Assembly (NCBI GenBank): GCA_036971475.1
Contig: JBAIZL010000001.1
Location: forward strand, 144,320,692 to 144,384,691
From: Prosapia bicincta
Taxonomy: Eukaryota; Arthropoda; Insecta; Hemiptera; Cercopidae
Direction: 5' to 3'
Length of the DNA stretch: 64,000 bases
Each line of letters begins with the position of its first letter. Position 1 is the stretch's first letter. Shown in pieces: positions 37,183 through 46,542 of this stretch. A model generated the notes under the pieces. That model ran no database searches and was not told where the DNA came from. It saw nothing but the letters and a program-made list of their open reading frames with translations. The position numbers were made by a program, and so were the translations under genes.

Positions 37183-38135
37183 AACACTCTTAAAAATAAG
37201 GTGTTACATATAAATTCATTTATATATTTGATTTTTATTTAATAATTGTATCGTCCGAATATAAAAGAAAATTTTTGTTCTCTTTGTGCGATTGTAATTC
37301 ATTGTGAAGTTAGCATAGATGGTAGCACCCCTAGCGGGTAAAAATGTAAAATATCGTACGAGTTGGTAGCTTAACTTTAAAAAAAAACTCACATCACCTC
37401 ATGTGACGTAACATGGTCTGATATCGCATGATCTGACGGACCAATCAAAATATTCGAAATAATAATCGAGGGTGGGAAAGTTCCGCTGACTTGTACCTTC
37501 AGTAGGCCCACTTCTCCAAAGTCTTTGAACGAGACGGACGTATGGCACTTCGGACATAACTTAGAAATTTAGAGGCTTCCAGTATTCAAAATTTAAGATG
37601 TCAAGGCCGGTACCGAATTTTATTAACGCAACCAAAGAAGAAGTCAGAAGCGATAATTTATGTTTTTCAAACGAGTAAATGTTTATATAATTTTTGTTTA
37701 AGTGCGCGGATTTGCAAGAGCGATGTGTTAAGTGTTTAGTGATTCCGAAAGCCATGGGCAATCTTTAATATGTTTTAAAGTGTTTTATTGTGCACAACCA
37801 GGTACGTTTTAGCTATAAAGAAAATGTATTTTAATGTTAACTAAGTTGAATTTTAAATGATAAACGGTTAACACATGAACGGTAGAAATTGTCCTTCGAA
37901 TATTCATTTCTAAAAATTCAATTGAAAATATTAAGTTACTATCTTGTCGATATATATAAATTTTAAAGTTCAATAAGTAATTCAAATGTATGGAATAACC
38001 AGCAGTAATTAAAATTAAATTACTCGACACATTGCTGTCTTTTGTTCTATTGTAATTGTAACTGATTAATAAATTGTATAACATTGTATTTTAAAACTTT
38101 ATATTTTCATTTCCCAAGTAACCTAGTCCGTTACA
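37180..38135 (+). repeat. 5' LTR
   Basis: A 956 bp repeat with TGTAAC/GTTACA ends. A CCAAT-type motif (37440-37445) lies upstream of TTCAGTA at 37498-37504, an arthropod-like initiator, so transcription may start near 37501. AATAAA at 38068-38073 is a likely polyadenylation signal in the 3' copy. These assignments are by motif only. Short open frames inside the LTR recur identically in the other LTR and are not genes. Confidence 0.95.
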
Positions 38136-38160
38136 AATTGCGCGACTCTGCTTAATTTAA
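38136..38160 (+). other. Candidate primer binding site
   Basis: Immediately inside the 5' LTR the sequence reads AATTGCGCGACTCTGC, the position of the tRNA primer binding site in LTR elements. The usual TGG start is represented by TTG two bases in. I cannot assign the tRNA. Confidence 0.45.
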
Positions 38161-38298
38161 ATTAATTAAAAATTGAATGATAATTACTGCTAACGAATTC
38201 CAAGGATTAATGCCATTCATGTGTTAATTATTTAAGTTGTGCAGCCCCCCTTAAAAATACTCGTCAGTGTGTAGCAAGGTTAATTTTAAACTATCAAA

Positions 38299-39210
38299 AT
38301 GTCTAGCGACTTAAAAATCAATATTGATCTATTGATAAAAGATGAGTTAATTTTCGAACTAAAAATTAGAAGTGTAGATGTTAGAAAGGACAGTACAGTA
38401 TCCGAAATAAGAAAGACCTTGAGAAAAATAGCCAAAGATTCTAGTTATAAAGCGGACCCTAATAATTTAATTGGTAAAATGGATGTGCCTAGCGAGTTTT
38501 TGTTAATTGAAAATAAATTTAAGGACTTAGTAGGAATGTGTAATAATTTAAAAACCGACCCTAGAGCTATTGATGTTTTAAGAGCTGAAACAAAACTAGT
38601 ACATTTAAGATTAAGATGTAAATGCTTGTTGAAATTTGAATTAGAATGTAAAATGTCAGACGACCTAAAAGATTTCTTAAAAAAAATGAAAGATTTGGAA
38701 AAATTAATAGCTGAAACAGATTTAGACAGTAAAGTTAGGATAGAAACCGAAAGACAACTATCTACTAGTAGTCTAGAGGAAGAGAAATTAATTAATGATG
38801 TGTTTGAAAAGTTTGAATCAAAAACAAACGATTGCGATAGGGAATCAACGGAAATTGCAATACCTGAACTGTTAATTGGTAATAATACAAATTTAGAAAT
38901 AACTAATTTTGAACATCAATTACTAAAAAGTCAAACCAATTGTATGCCAGTGTTTAATCCTGAACTGTACAATAAATTGCCAAATCCTTTAGAAAGGTAT
39001 TTAAAAATGTTTGACATGTCAGATGGACTAGAATTAGACAGCCTATTAAAATTTATGAGTGTAATTTTGAAAATAAAAAGAGAAACCAAATTGCCAGATG
39101 CAAAAATTTTAGAATTAAGCATTGGAAAGGTACAAGGCCCTTTGTTGGATAAACTTCTCTTTGCTTTAGACAATAATGTCTCCTTAGATGAATTCATGAA
39201 GATATATTAA
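38299..39210 (+). CDS. gag: Gag, N-terminal part
   Basis: A 303-codon frame starts at the ATG at 38299, 163 bp inside the 5' LTR, in the context TCAAAATG. It is rich in Lys, Glu, Leu and Asp and has no motif I can name, as is usual for the matrix and N-terminal capsid part of Gypsy Gag. It ends at TAA 39208-39210. The capsid-like sequence does not end there: it continues in the -1 frame, open from 39192, through 39686. The 16 nt overlap contains no X-XXY-YYZ slippery heptamer, so the break looks like a one-base deletion (or equivalent) or a sequence error rather than programmed frameshifting. Confidence 0.85.
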   Translation: MSSDLKINIDLLIKDELIFELKIRSVDVRKDSTVSEIRKTLRKIAKDSSYKADPNNLIGKMDVPSEFLLIENKFKDLVGMCNNLKTDPRAIDVLRAETKLVHLRLRCKCLLKFELECKMSDDLKDFLKKMKDLEKLIAETDLDSKVRIETERQLSTSSLEEEKLINDVFEKFESKTNDCDRESTEIAIPELLIGNNTNLEITNFEHQLLKSQTNCMPVFNPELYNKLPNPLERYLKMFDMSDGLELDSLLKFMSVILKIKRETKLPDAKILELSIGKVQGPLLDKLLFALDNNVSLDEFMKIY

Positions 39211-39686
39211 AAAGTTTTGTACCTATAAATCTCAGAGAAAATTTAAAAAGAAATTTGGTAAACAGACCGCAAGGTAATTTAGAACTAATAAACATGTATA
39301 TCAGAAGAGTTAAAGATAATTGCAAAATGTTAAGATGTAACTATTCAGATAATGAGATCATAGATATTATTAAGTTAGGAATTAAGCCAGAAGACCGTAA
39401 TAAATTAATTTTTGTAAACAATCCCGCTAATTTTAACGACCTGGACAATATGTGTGTTCAGATTCAAAATTTAGGTTATAACGATGTAATAGGACAAGAA
39501 AACAATAATCCTGTATTTAGAAATCATCCAAGTAGAAGGCAGGAGCCTAATAAGATAAAATTTAAGAAATATAACAATGAACAATCAGTAAATGTGAAAA
39601 GTAATAGGAATCATGTAAAATGTTATAACTGTAACAGGTTAGGTCATATTGCTAAGCATTGTAATAACAACAAAAATGTTAACTAG
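39192..39686 (+). CDS. gag: Gag, C-terminal part with CCHC zinc knuckle
   Basis: This frame is open from 39192. Its first half (LINMYIRRV, then GIKPEDRNKLIF and the FNDLDNMC segment) resembles the C-terminal capsid domain of Gypsy Gag. A basic stretch follows, then CYNCNRLGHIAKHC at 39621-39662, a perfect C-x2-C-x4-H-x4-C nucleocapsid knuckle that binds the element RNA. It stops at UAG 39684-39686. It has no ATG at its upstream end, so it depends on the preceding frame. The pol frame follows in the same phase, and the stop lies in a leaky context. Confidence 0.9.
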   Translation: MHEDILKSFVPINLRENLKRNLVNRPQGNLELINMYIRRVKDNCKMLRCNYSDNEIIDIIKLGIKPEDRNKLIFVNNPANFNDLDNMCVQIQNLGYNDVIGQENNNPVFRNHPSRRQEPNKIKFKKYNNEQSVNVKSNRNHVKCYNCNRLGHIAKHCNNNKNVN

Positions 39687-39692
39687 CAATTA
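39684..39692 (+). promoter_or_regulatory. Candidate stop-codon readthrough site between gag and pol
   Basis: The gag stop UAG is followed directly by CAA UUA, matching the UAG-CARYYA context that drives readthrough in tobamoviruses. The frame then stays open for 1154 codons of pol without a shift. Gag and Pol in one frame with a single leaky stop would give Gag with a minor Gag-Pol product. Most Gypsy elements use frameshifting or a single ORF, so this arrangement is uncommon. Readthrough is inferred. Confidence 0.7.
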
Positions 39693-42600
39693 CTGTTAAA
39701 GAAAGAAATGCCATATTTCTTCCGTAATGAAGTAACACACAAAATTAACTTAATCAAGAAATGTCAAAATAAATTTAAATGTAACAATAAAGGGAATAAA
39801 TTTAAACGCTCAGATTTAAAAAACAAAAATGTAATAAATCCGAATATCTCAAAGAATGAAACAAAAATTGAACAGGTTAATGTATTGAATAAATCAAAAT
39901 TTTTCAGAGAGACTAGAAAATGTTTGAAAATTATGAAAATGGTAGAAAAGAAAAATTGGTTAAAGAATGAAACAAAAATTATTATGCTGCCTACAATAAA
40001 CATTAAATTAAGTGGTAATTTAAATTGTAATGCTTTATTAGACACTGGATGTTCAATAAACATAATAAACGAAGAATTTTTTGAAACATTGTTAAAACAA
40101 AAATTAGTTAAGAAAATTGTAAACGAACAGGATAAAGTCTCAGCAGCCAATAATACAGAAATAAAAATAAAAGGTAACTGTATTGTTAAAGTTAAAGTAA
40201 AAAATTTTTCATGGCAAGTGAAATTTTTAATAGCAGAAGGTTTAAATTGTAAAATAATTTTAGGACTTCCCTTTATTAAAGAAACAGGTTTAGTAATAGA
40301 TATTTCAAAGAACTCATGTTATTTTAATTTCAAACCAAATGTGAAAGTAGCGTTAAACAGTTTAAAGAGTTGTATGGTTAATAATTTAAACTCAAACGAA
40401 ATTCAAATTGGTTGTGAGGAAGCCAAAAAAGACATAAAAAAATTAGTAAAAAGTTATCCTAATGTTTTCACAGATAAAATTGGTAAAGCATTAAATTTTG
40501 AATTTGAATTAAAGGTTAAAAGTGAAGAAATAGTAAAATTAAAACCATACCCATTAAGTCCGCCAAAAATGGCAATTTTAAAGAAAATATTAGATGAACT
40601 TTTAGAACAAAAAATTATAGAACATTCGACTAGTCCATATTTAAGTCCTTCGTTTTTAGTATCAAAAAAGGACAAACATAGGCTAGTAGTTAATTATGGA
40701 AAATTAAACCAAATAATAGAGAGAGTTTCACATCCAATAGGAGATATGTCTGATTGTTATCAATACTTAAGTGGTGCAAAATATTTTACTTGTATAGACT
40801 TGTGTAATTCTTTTCATCAGATTCCATTGTCCGAAAGCAGCAAAAAATATACTGCTTTCAGTACTCCTTTTAGTCAATACAATTACACGCGAATTCCTTA
40901 TGGTCTCCATGTTGGGAGCGGAATATTGAGTGCGTATGTAGAACGAATTTTTTCCGATATAAAGTATAAATTCATGATAAATTTTGTTGATGACATCATT
41001 ATTTGTAGTAAATCTTTAAAAGAACATATTCAACATGTAACTGAAGTAGTCAATAGATTAAGTGAAAATAATTTAACTGTTAATTTGTCAAAGGCAAAGT
41101 TTGCTTGTACAGAGATAACCTTTTTAGGCAACAAAATAAGCGAAAATGTAATTAAGATAGATCCAGATAGAACTAATTCTATTAAAGAATTTCCAAGACC
41201 TAAAAACTCAAAAGATGTATCAAGATTTATTGGCATGGTATCTTTCTTTAGTACCTTTATAAAAGATTATGCTAAAATTGCTAGCCCATTAAACGAGCTA
41301 CGCAAAAAGAGAGTAAAATTTAATTGGAATCAAGAATGTGAAAATAGTTTTGTTAAATTAAAAAATTGTATAATGAACCCGCCTTGTCTAAATATTGCTA
41401 ATTATGATAAACCATTTTATTTAATGACAGACGCCAGTGAACATGGTATAGGTTCATGTTTAATGCAAAAAGATAACAACGATAAACATAAACCTATAGC
41501 ATTTTATTCTAAAAAATTTACAGATTCTGAACGCAACTTATCAGTGTATGAAAAGGAAACTTTAGCGATAGTGTTAAGTATCGAAAAGTTTTACAAATAT
41601 TTAGAAGTAATGCCATTTTATTTAATAACTGACAATCAAGCGCTGTCATGGTCTTTAAGTCACTTCAGAAAGCTAGGAAAAATTGGGCGTTGGCTTGAGC
41701 GCATATTAAGTTTACCTTTCAAAATATTCCATGTAAAGGGTAGGGACAACCCTGTAGCTGATGCCTTAAGCAGAATTCATACCGAATGTAGTGACATAGA
41801 AATCGAAATAATAGAAGTAGAATCAAAAGATGAAATTCTTAACATTAACAAAATAAGTAAAAAAAATAGATGGGTCAATAATAAATTGTTAAACGTAAAT
41901 GTAATTTCTCAAATACCCTTAAGTTTTATAGATATAATGGAACACCAAAGAAATGATCCAGAAGTTAATACGATAATTCAAAGTGTACAAAACGGAACTA
42001 ATAATAAAAATTTTTATTTAAACAAAGGAGTTTTAATGTTTAAAATTAAGGAGAAATCCAAAGCACAGATTTATTTACCAAAATTGTTAATAGATATGTT
42101 ATTCCAATATTATCATAACTCTATGATGGGAGGCCATTTAAGTCAAGTGAGAACATTCGCAAAAATAAATGAATATTTTTATAGACCTAATTTAAAGAAC
42201 ATTATTTTGGAAAAAGTGAAAAACTGTGAAATTTGTATTAAATCCAAACAAGCTCCGAGAGTGTATTATGGACCATTAATAAGTAAGACAGCTGATAAAC
42301 CAATGGAAAAATTGTATATCGATATTTTGGGGCCTCTCGTTCGTAGTAAAAAGGGTAATAATTATTTGTTAATCTGTGTGGACGATTTATCAAAATTTTG
42401 TTTTGTTATACCGTTAAGAAGAGCTACCTCTGTAAATGTCATCAACAAAATGCAGGATATTATTTTTGCTAATTTCGGAATACCACAATGTGTTGTTTCT
42501 GATCAAGGTCCGTGCTTTAAATCAACAGAATTTAAAAATTTTATGTTCAATAATGGTATCAAACATACAAAAATTATCCCCTATATGCCTTGTGAAAATC

Positions 42601-43151
42601 GCGCTGAGCGATATATTAAAAACGTTAAAAACATGTTAAGAGCATACTTCCATAACAAACAAACATCTTGGGACGAAGGAATAAGCCTTTTGCAGAGGAG
42701 TTTAAATTCTGCTCTAAATGAATCTACTGGATATTCCGCATTCGAATTACTGTTTAACTATAAACCGAATGATCCTTTAAGCAACGTTTGGGGCTTAAAT
42801 GATATAATAGAGAACAAGTGTTCGAAGGGGGAATGGATAGAAAAGATTGGTAGAGCAGTTGAAAATTTAAAAAAATCTTCAAAACGCAACGAAAGATACG
42901 GAAAATATGTTAAAGAGAAAAATAAACATCCGTTTAAAATAGGGGATGAGGTTTATGTTAGATGCCATTATTTATCGAAAAAGGTTGATAATTTTCAAAG
43001 TAAATTGGCTATGAAATATGAAGGTCCGTATAAAATATTGTATTTTTTTAGTCCTGTGTCTGTACTGATCCAACAAAGTAATAACCTCAATAATATAAGA
43101 AGAGCTCATATAAGTCAATTAAAATTGAAACAGGGACGTACTGAAAGATAA
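39687..43151 (+). CDS. pol: Pol: protease, RT, RNase H, integrase
   Basis: Open from the codon after the gag UAG; the first Met is at 39708 (1147 residues, numbered from there). Protease: LLDTGCS (DTG 112-114) and ILGLPF (184-189). RT: Asp364 in CIDLCNSF and FVDD at 426-429. RNase H: Asp575 (TDASEHG), Glu617, Asp642 and Asp685 (NPVADAL). Integrase: HHCC zinc motif at His803, His810, Cys840, Cys843, then Asp872, Asp932 and Glu967. A GPY/F module (KYEGPYKI, GPY 1106-1108) ends the protein. All catalytic residues are present. Asp932 to Glu967 has 34 intervening residues rather than the usual 35. Expression probably requires reading through the gag stop. Confidence 0.95.
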   Translation, partial: QLLLKKEMPYFFRNEVTHKINLIKKCQNKFKCNNKGNKFKRSDLKNKNVINPNISKNETKIEQVNVLNKSKFFRETRKCLKIMKMVEKKNWLKNETKIIMLPTINIKLSGNLNCNALLDTGCSINIINEEFFETLLKQKLVKKIVNEQDKVSAANNTEIKIKGNCIVKVKVKNFSWQVKFLIAEGLNCKIILGLPFIKETGLVIDISKNSCYFNFKPNVKVALNSLKSCMVNNLNSNEIQIGCEEAKKDIKKLVKSYPNVFTDKIGKALNFEFELKVKSEEIVKLKPYPLSPPKMAILKKILDELLEQKIIEHSTSPYLSPSFLVSKKDKHRLVVNYGKLNQIIERVSHPIGDMSDCYQYLSGAKYFTCIDLCNSFHQIPLSESSKKYTAFSTPFSQYNYTRIPYGLHVGSGILSAYVERIFSDIKYKFMINFVDDIIICSKSLKEHIQHVTEVVNRLSENNLTVNLSKAKFACTEITFLGNKISENVIKIDPDRTNSIKEFPRPKNSKDVSRFIGMVSFFSTFIKDYAKIASPLNELRKKRVKFNWNQECENSFVKLKNCIMNPPCLNIANYDKPFYLMTDASEHGIGSCLMQKDNNDKHKPIAFYSKKFTDSERNLSVYEKETLAIVLSIEKFYKYLEVMPFYLITDNQALSWSLSHFRKLGKIGRWLERILSLPFKIFHVKGRDNPVADALSRIHTECSDIEIEIIEVESKDEILNINKISKKNRWVNNKLLNVNVISQIPLSFIDIMEHQRNDPEVNTIIQSVQNGTNNKNFYLNKGVLMFKIKEKSKAQIYLPKLLIDMLFQYYHNSMMGGHLSQVRTFAKINEYFYRPNLKNIILEKVKNCEICIKSKQAPRVYYGPLISKTADKPMEKLYIDILGPLVRSKKGNNYLLICVDDLSKFCFVIPLRRATSVNVINKMQDIIFANFGIPQCVVSDQGPCFKSTEFKNFMFNNGIKHTKIIPYMPCENRAERYIKNVKNMLRAYFHNKQTSWDEGISLLQRSLNSALNESTGYSAFELLFNYKPNDPLSNVWGLNDIIENKCSKGEWIEKIGRAVENLKKSSKRNERYGKYVKEKNKHPFKIGDEVYVRCHYLSKKVDNFQSKLAMKYEGPYKILYFFSPVSVLIQQSNNLNNIRRAHISQLKLKQGRTER

Positions 43152-43958
43152 ATTCCTTATAAAAAGGAAAGGGGTAGGAAAATTTCATAGGGTATACAAG
43201 TAAAGGTATATACGATTATACGCAATTGCATACACAACACGACAACAATATATATGTCATGCCCGCATGGTATATAGCCCACACGAATACACGAGGCTGA
43301 CTGACTTATAGCCTCTATTACATTTAACACAACACGATTCCAATACGACTAGGAATCCAGACTTTACACGACAGACTGACCAAATTGTGTACAATCTAAA
43401 TATACCACTTGAGTATGCGTTTACGAGCAAGAGTTACTATTGATTATCCTTTTTGCAAATGTAAAAAAAAAGGGAAAAAGAATTTTAAGGTATGGGACTT
43501 AAAATTTCAAAAGTTAACAAATTCATAACATACGCCGTACAAAGTTGTAATATAATAACATAAGGTTGTTAAAATAATGAAGTGCTAACGAAACCTAAGA
43601 ATATTAGTTTATAGATATGGACTTGAAATTCGAGGTTTGTGAAGTGTGTAAAACGAGTTTGCAAAATAATATTGTAAATATGGTTAGTCAACGGTAGGCC
43701 CGTGAGAGCTTACGTGAGAAGCGGATGTACATCCGTAGGGGGAATCGCGAACATTCCATAGTGGAGACTGTAGGTAAACAAAAACATCCGTTATTGAATA
43801 GATTGTTTACACCTTTACTGTAGTACGTTAGAGCTCTATATAGTGTAAGTTTTCTTCAATTGTAAAAGGGGACTGCACACACTCATGTATAAAATGTTGA
43901 AGTAGGAATAAGATGTAATGTCGAACAAAAATTTTCTTTTCAGGTCGACAAGAGAAAA
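43152..43958 (+). other. Gypsy 3' untranslated region and polypurine tract
   Basis: There is no coding frame, so no env. An ACACGAC-like motif recurs in 43227-43375. The last bases before the 3' LTR (about 43948-43958) read ACAAGAGAAAA, a purine run in the correct place for the plus-strand primer. Confidence 0.75.
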
Positions 43959-44911
43959 TGTAACACTCTTAAAAATAAGGTGTTACATATAAATTCATTT
44001 ATATATTTGATTTTTATTTAATAATTGTATCGTCTGAATATAAAAGAAAATTTTTGTTCTCTTTGTGCGATTGTAATTCATTGTGAAGTTAGCATAGATG
44101 GTAGCACCCCTAGCGGGTAAAAATGTAAAATATCGTACGAGTTGGTAGCTTAACTTTAAAAAAAAACTCACATCACCTCATGTGACGTAACATGGTCTGA
44201 TATCGCATGATCTGACGGACCAATCAAAATATTCGAAATAATAATCGAGGGTGGGAAAGTTCCGCTGACTTGTACCTTCAGTAGGCCCACTTCTCCAAAG
44301 TCTTTGAACGAGACGGACGTATGGCACTTCGGACATAACTTAGAAATTTAGAGGCTTCCAGTATTCAAAATTTAAGATGTCAAGGCCGGTACCGAATTTT
44401 ATTAACGCAACCAAAGAAGAAGTCAGAAGCGATAATTTATGTTTTTCAAACGAGTAAATGTTTATATAATTTTTGTTTAAGTGCGCGGATTTGCAAGAGC
44501 GATGTGTTAAGTGTTTAGTGATTCCGAAAGCCATGGGCAATCTTTAATATGTTTTAAAGTGTTTTATTGTGCATAACCAGGTACGTTTTAGCTATAAAGA
44601 AAATGTATTTTAATGTTAACTAAGTTGAATTTTAAATGATAAACGGTTAACACATGAACGGTAGAAATTGTCCTTCGAATATTCATTTCTAAAAATTCAA
44701 TTGAAAATATTAAGTTACTATCTTGTCGATATATATAAATTTTAAAGTTCAATAAGTAATTCAAATGTATGGAATAACCAGCAGTAATTAAAATTAAATT
44801 ACTCGACACATTGCTGTCTTTTGTTCTATTGTAATTGTAACTGATTAATAAATTGTATAACATTGTATTTTAAAACTTTATATTTTCATTTCCCAAGTAA
44901 CCTAGTCCGTT

Positions 44912-44914
<3 letters not shown>
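43959..44914 (+). repeat. 3' LTR
   Basis: 956 bp, identical to the 5' LTR except T at 44035 and T at 44574, where the 5' copy has C. The AATAAA at 44847-44852 is placed to end the element transcript. Confidence 0.95.

Positions 44915-44968
<54 letters not shown>
44915..44968. repeat. (TA)n tract, right half of the insertion target
   Basis: About 54 bp of TA beginning with ATAT directly after the 3' LTR. Confidence 0.95.
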
Positions 44969-44970
<2 letters not shown>

Positions 44971-45430
44971 TAAAATTAAAAGAAAAAAAAACCTTGATGA
45001 GGTATAACTTTATTAAAGTTAATAATATAATGTATTGTAAAAAATATTAAGTTTCATCATCGTTAAGTACATGTTTCAGTTTGAGCAATATAACGAAATG
45101 AATATGAGGTACTTTGTAATGTCCTGAGTTATATATTGCATTGTTTATAGGAGAAAATAAGGGAATTGTAGCATAAACGATTGACCTTAATTTAAAAAAA
45201 GGAAATGTAAATATATAATTCGTGTTAATAGTTTTGTGAAATGAAATATTTGTTTATGTATATTTTCCAGTTTTATTAAATAAAACAAATAATGGGTAGA
45301 ATAACTCTAAATACCGAAACCTGTTCTTGTGTTGTACACCTTCAAGTTTTTCAAATGACTACTTTTAGTTTCACTTTGCAAAGAAAAAAAATACATACTG
45401 ATATTTTTTAACAGACGCGTTTCCCACTAT

Positions 45431-45486
45431 ATCAATGCATTTTTCAATGCTGTCAGCCCATTAACGGCATTGAACAATGTATTGAT
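45431..45486. repeat. Short inverted repeat
   Basis: The arms at 45431-45450 and 45467-45486 are 20 bp each with two mismatches, around a 16 bp spacer. This may be a small foldback or the core of a degraded terminal inverted repeat element. Confidence 0.6.
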
Positions 45487-46487
45487 CTTGCGCAAAACCC
45501 GTATGCCAAAAAAAATCAATAAATATTGATTTTCTGTCAATTGACACTAAAAGCGGTACTTTTAAAGATTTTTCAAAAAAACATGTCTAGCAATCTGTAG
45601 ACTATAAGAACACTTTTTTATAGTAATGTAAAACAAAATCACTATATTGTTAAATAATTTAAAAGTGTATTTAAAAGATAAAAATATTTTTTCTTAACAA
45701 TTTATCCACAAAAACATTACTTTATTTTAAGATTAGGTAACACATTAGATGCCACTTTGAGATCTGATCCTGTCCACCTGATGAATATTAGCTTGCTGGG
45801 GTTTTTTTTAACCAAGTAACCTCCAAATAATACAAGAAGCATCATTAATTGTGCAAGTGAGTGGAATAATTGTTGGAAGTATTAGCGTAATTAATAATTT
45901 TCTAGTATTTATTGTTAGAACATGCTTTTTTAAAACCAAATTAGCGTTGAGAATCGTTTATATTCTTTTTTCTCCTTGTTTATATCGATGCCCTCTTTCA
46001 ATGTTACTGATAATTTTTAACCAATTTCATACTATGCTTTGTCCAACACGTTTTTACAAATTGAGAATTGTATTTACGTTTGTGGATTTACTTGTAAATT
46101 GGAATATTTACATGTTACTTGTTTCAATTTAAACCAATTGAAATCATTTTTTTTTTTTAATGAAGGCTTATTTTAGTTAATTATCTGAGATTGTGTTTAT
46201 TCAACATAAATTCCATATCCATGGTTTTATTGAAGCTTAAAAACAAAATTCTATGATTTCATATTCGTCAGTATCGATATACTTTGCAATAATAATAATA
46301 TTACATGGGAAGATTTATTGTTAGGTTATGGTGTAAAGAAAACAGCTTTGCCTTGGTACCCTTTCCCCGACTCTACCATAGGGCACGTTCACTGAATAAC
46401 TACCTCTTCACAGTAGCTAACTATTCACCATACCTGAATCCTCTGATTTCCTGTAGGGTCACTATGTCCCTACGTCACTGGCTAACC

Positions 46488-46542
46488 TTTTTCTGATGGT
46501 AACTTCCTTACCATCAGAAAAATTTACACATTGAGTGTAAAT
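46488..46542. repeat. Two adjacent perfect hairpins
   Basis: Hairpin one has 15 bp arms (46488-46502 and 46508-46522) and a 5 nt loop. Hairpin two has 8 bp arms (46522-46529 and 46535-46542) and a 5 nt loop. Both are perfect. No transcription unit is evident. Confidence 0.8.

Larger units (their letters stand above)
37180..44914 (+). mobile_element. Young Ty3/Gypsy LTR retrotransposon, nearly intact
   Basis: The element is 7735 bp with two 956 bp LTRs starting TGTAAC and ending GTTACA. The LTRs differ at two transitions (37256 C/44035 T and 37795 C/44574 T). ATAT on both sides fits a 4 bp target duplication, although the target is itself (TA)n. The interior encodes Gag with a CCHC knuckle, then Pol in the order protease, RT, RNase H, integrase, which defines Ty3/Gypsy. 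There is no env-like ORF; 807 bp of non-coding sequence separate pol from the 3' LTR. The only lesion seen is one frame break in gag. I did not assign a clade. Confidence 0.95.

Noticed and set aside
37561..38084. 66- and 91-codon minus-strand frames that recur at 44340-44863
   Set aside because: They repeat only because they lie inside the two identical LTRs.
39192..39210. Programmed -1 frameshift in gag
   Set aside because: No slippery heptamer in the overlap, and the break lies in mid-capsid rather than at a domain boundary.
43152..43958. Possible env gene of the Gypsy element
   Set aside because: No open frame of useful length; the element is not envelope-bearing.
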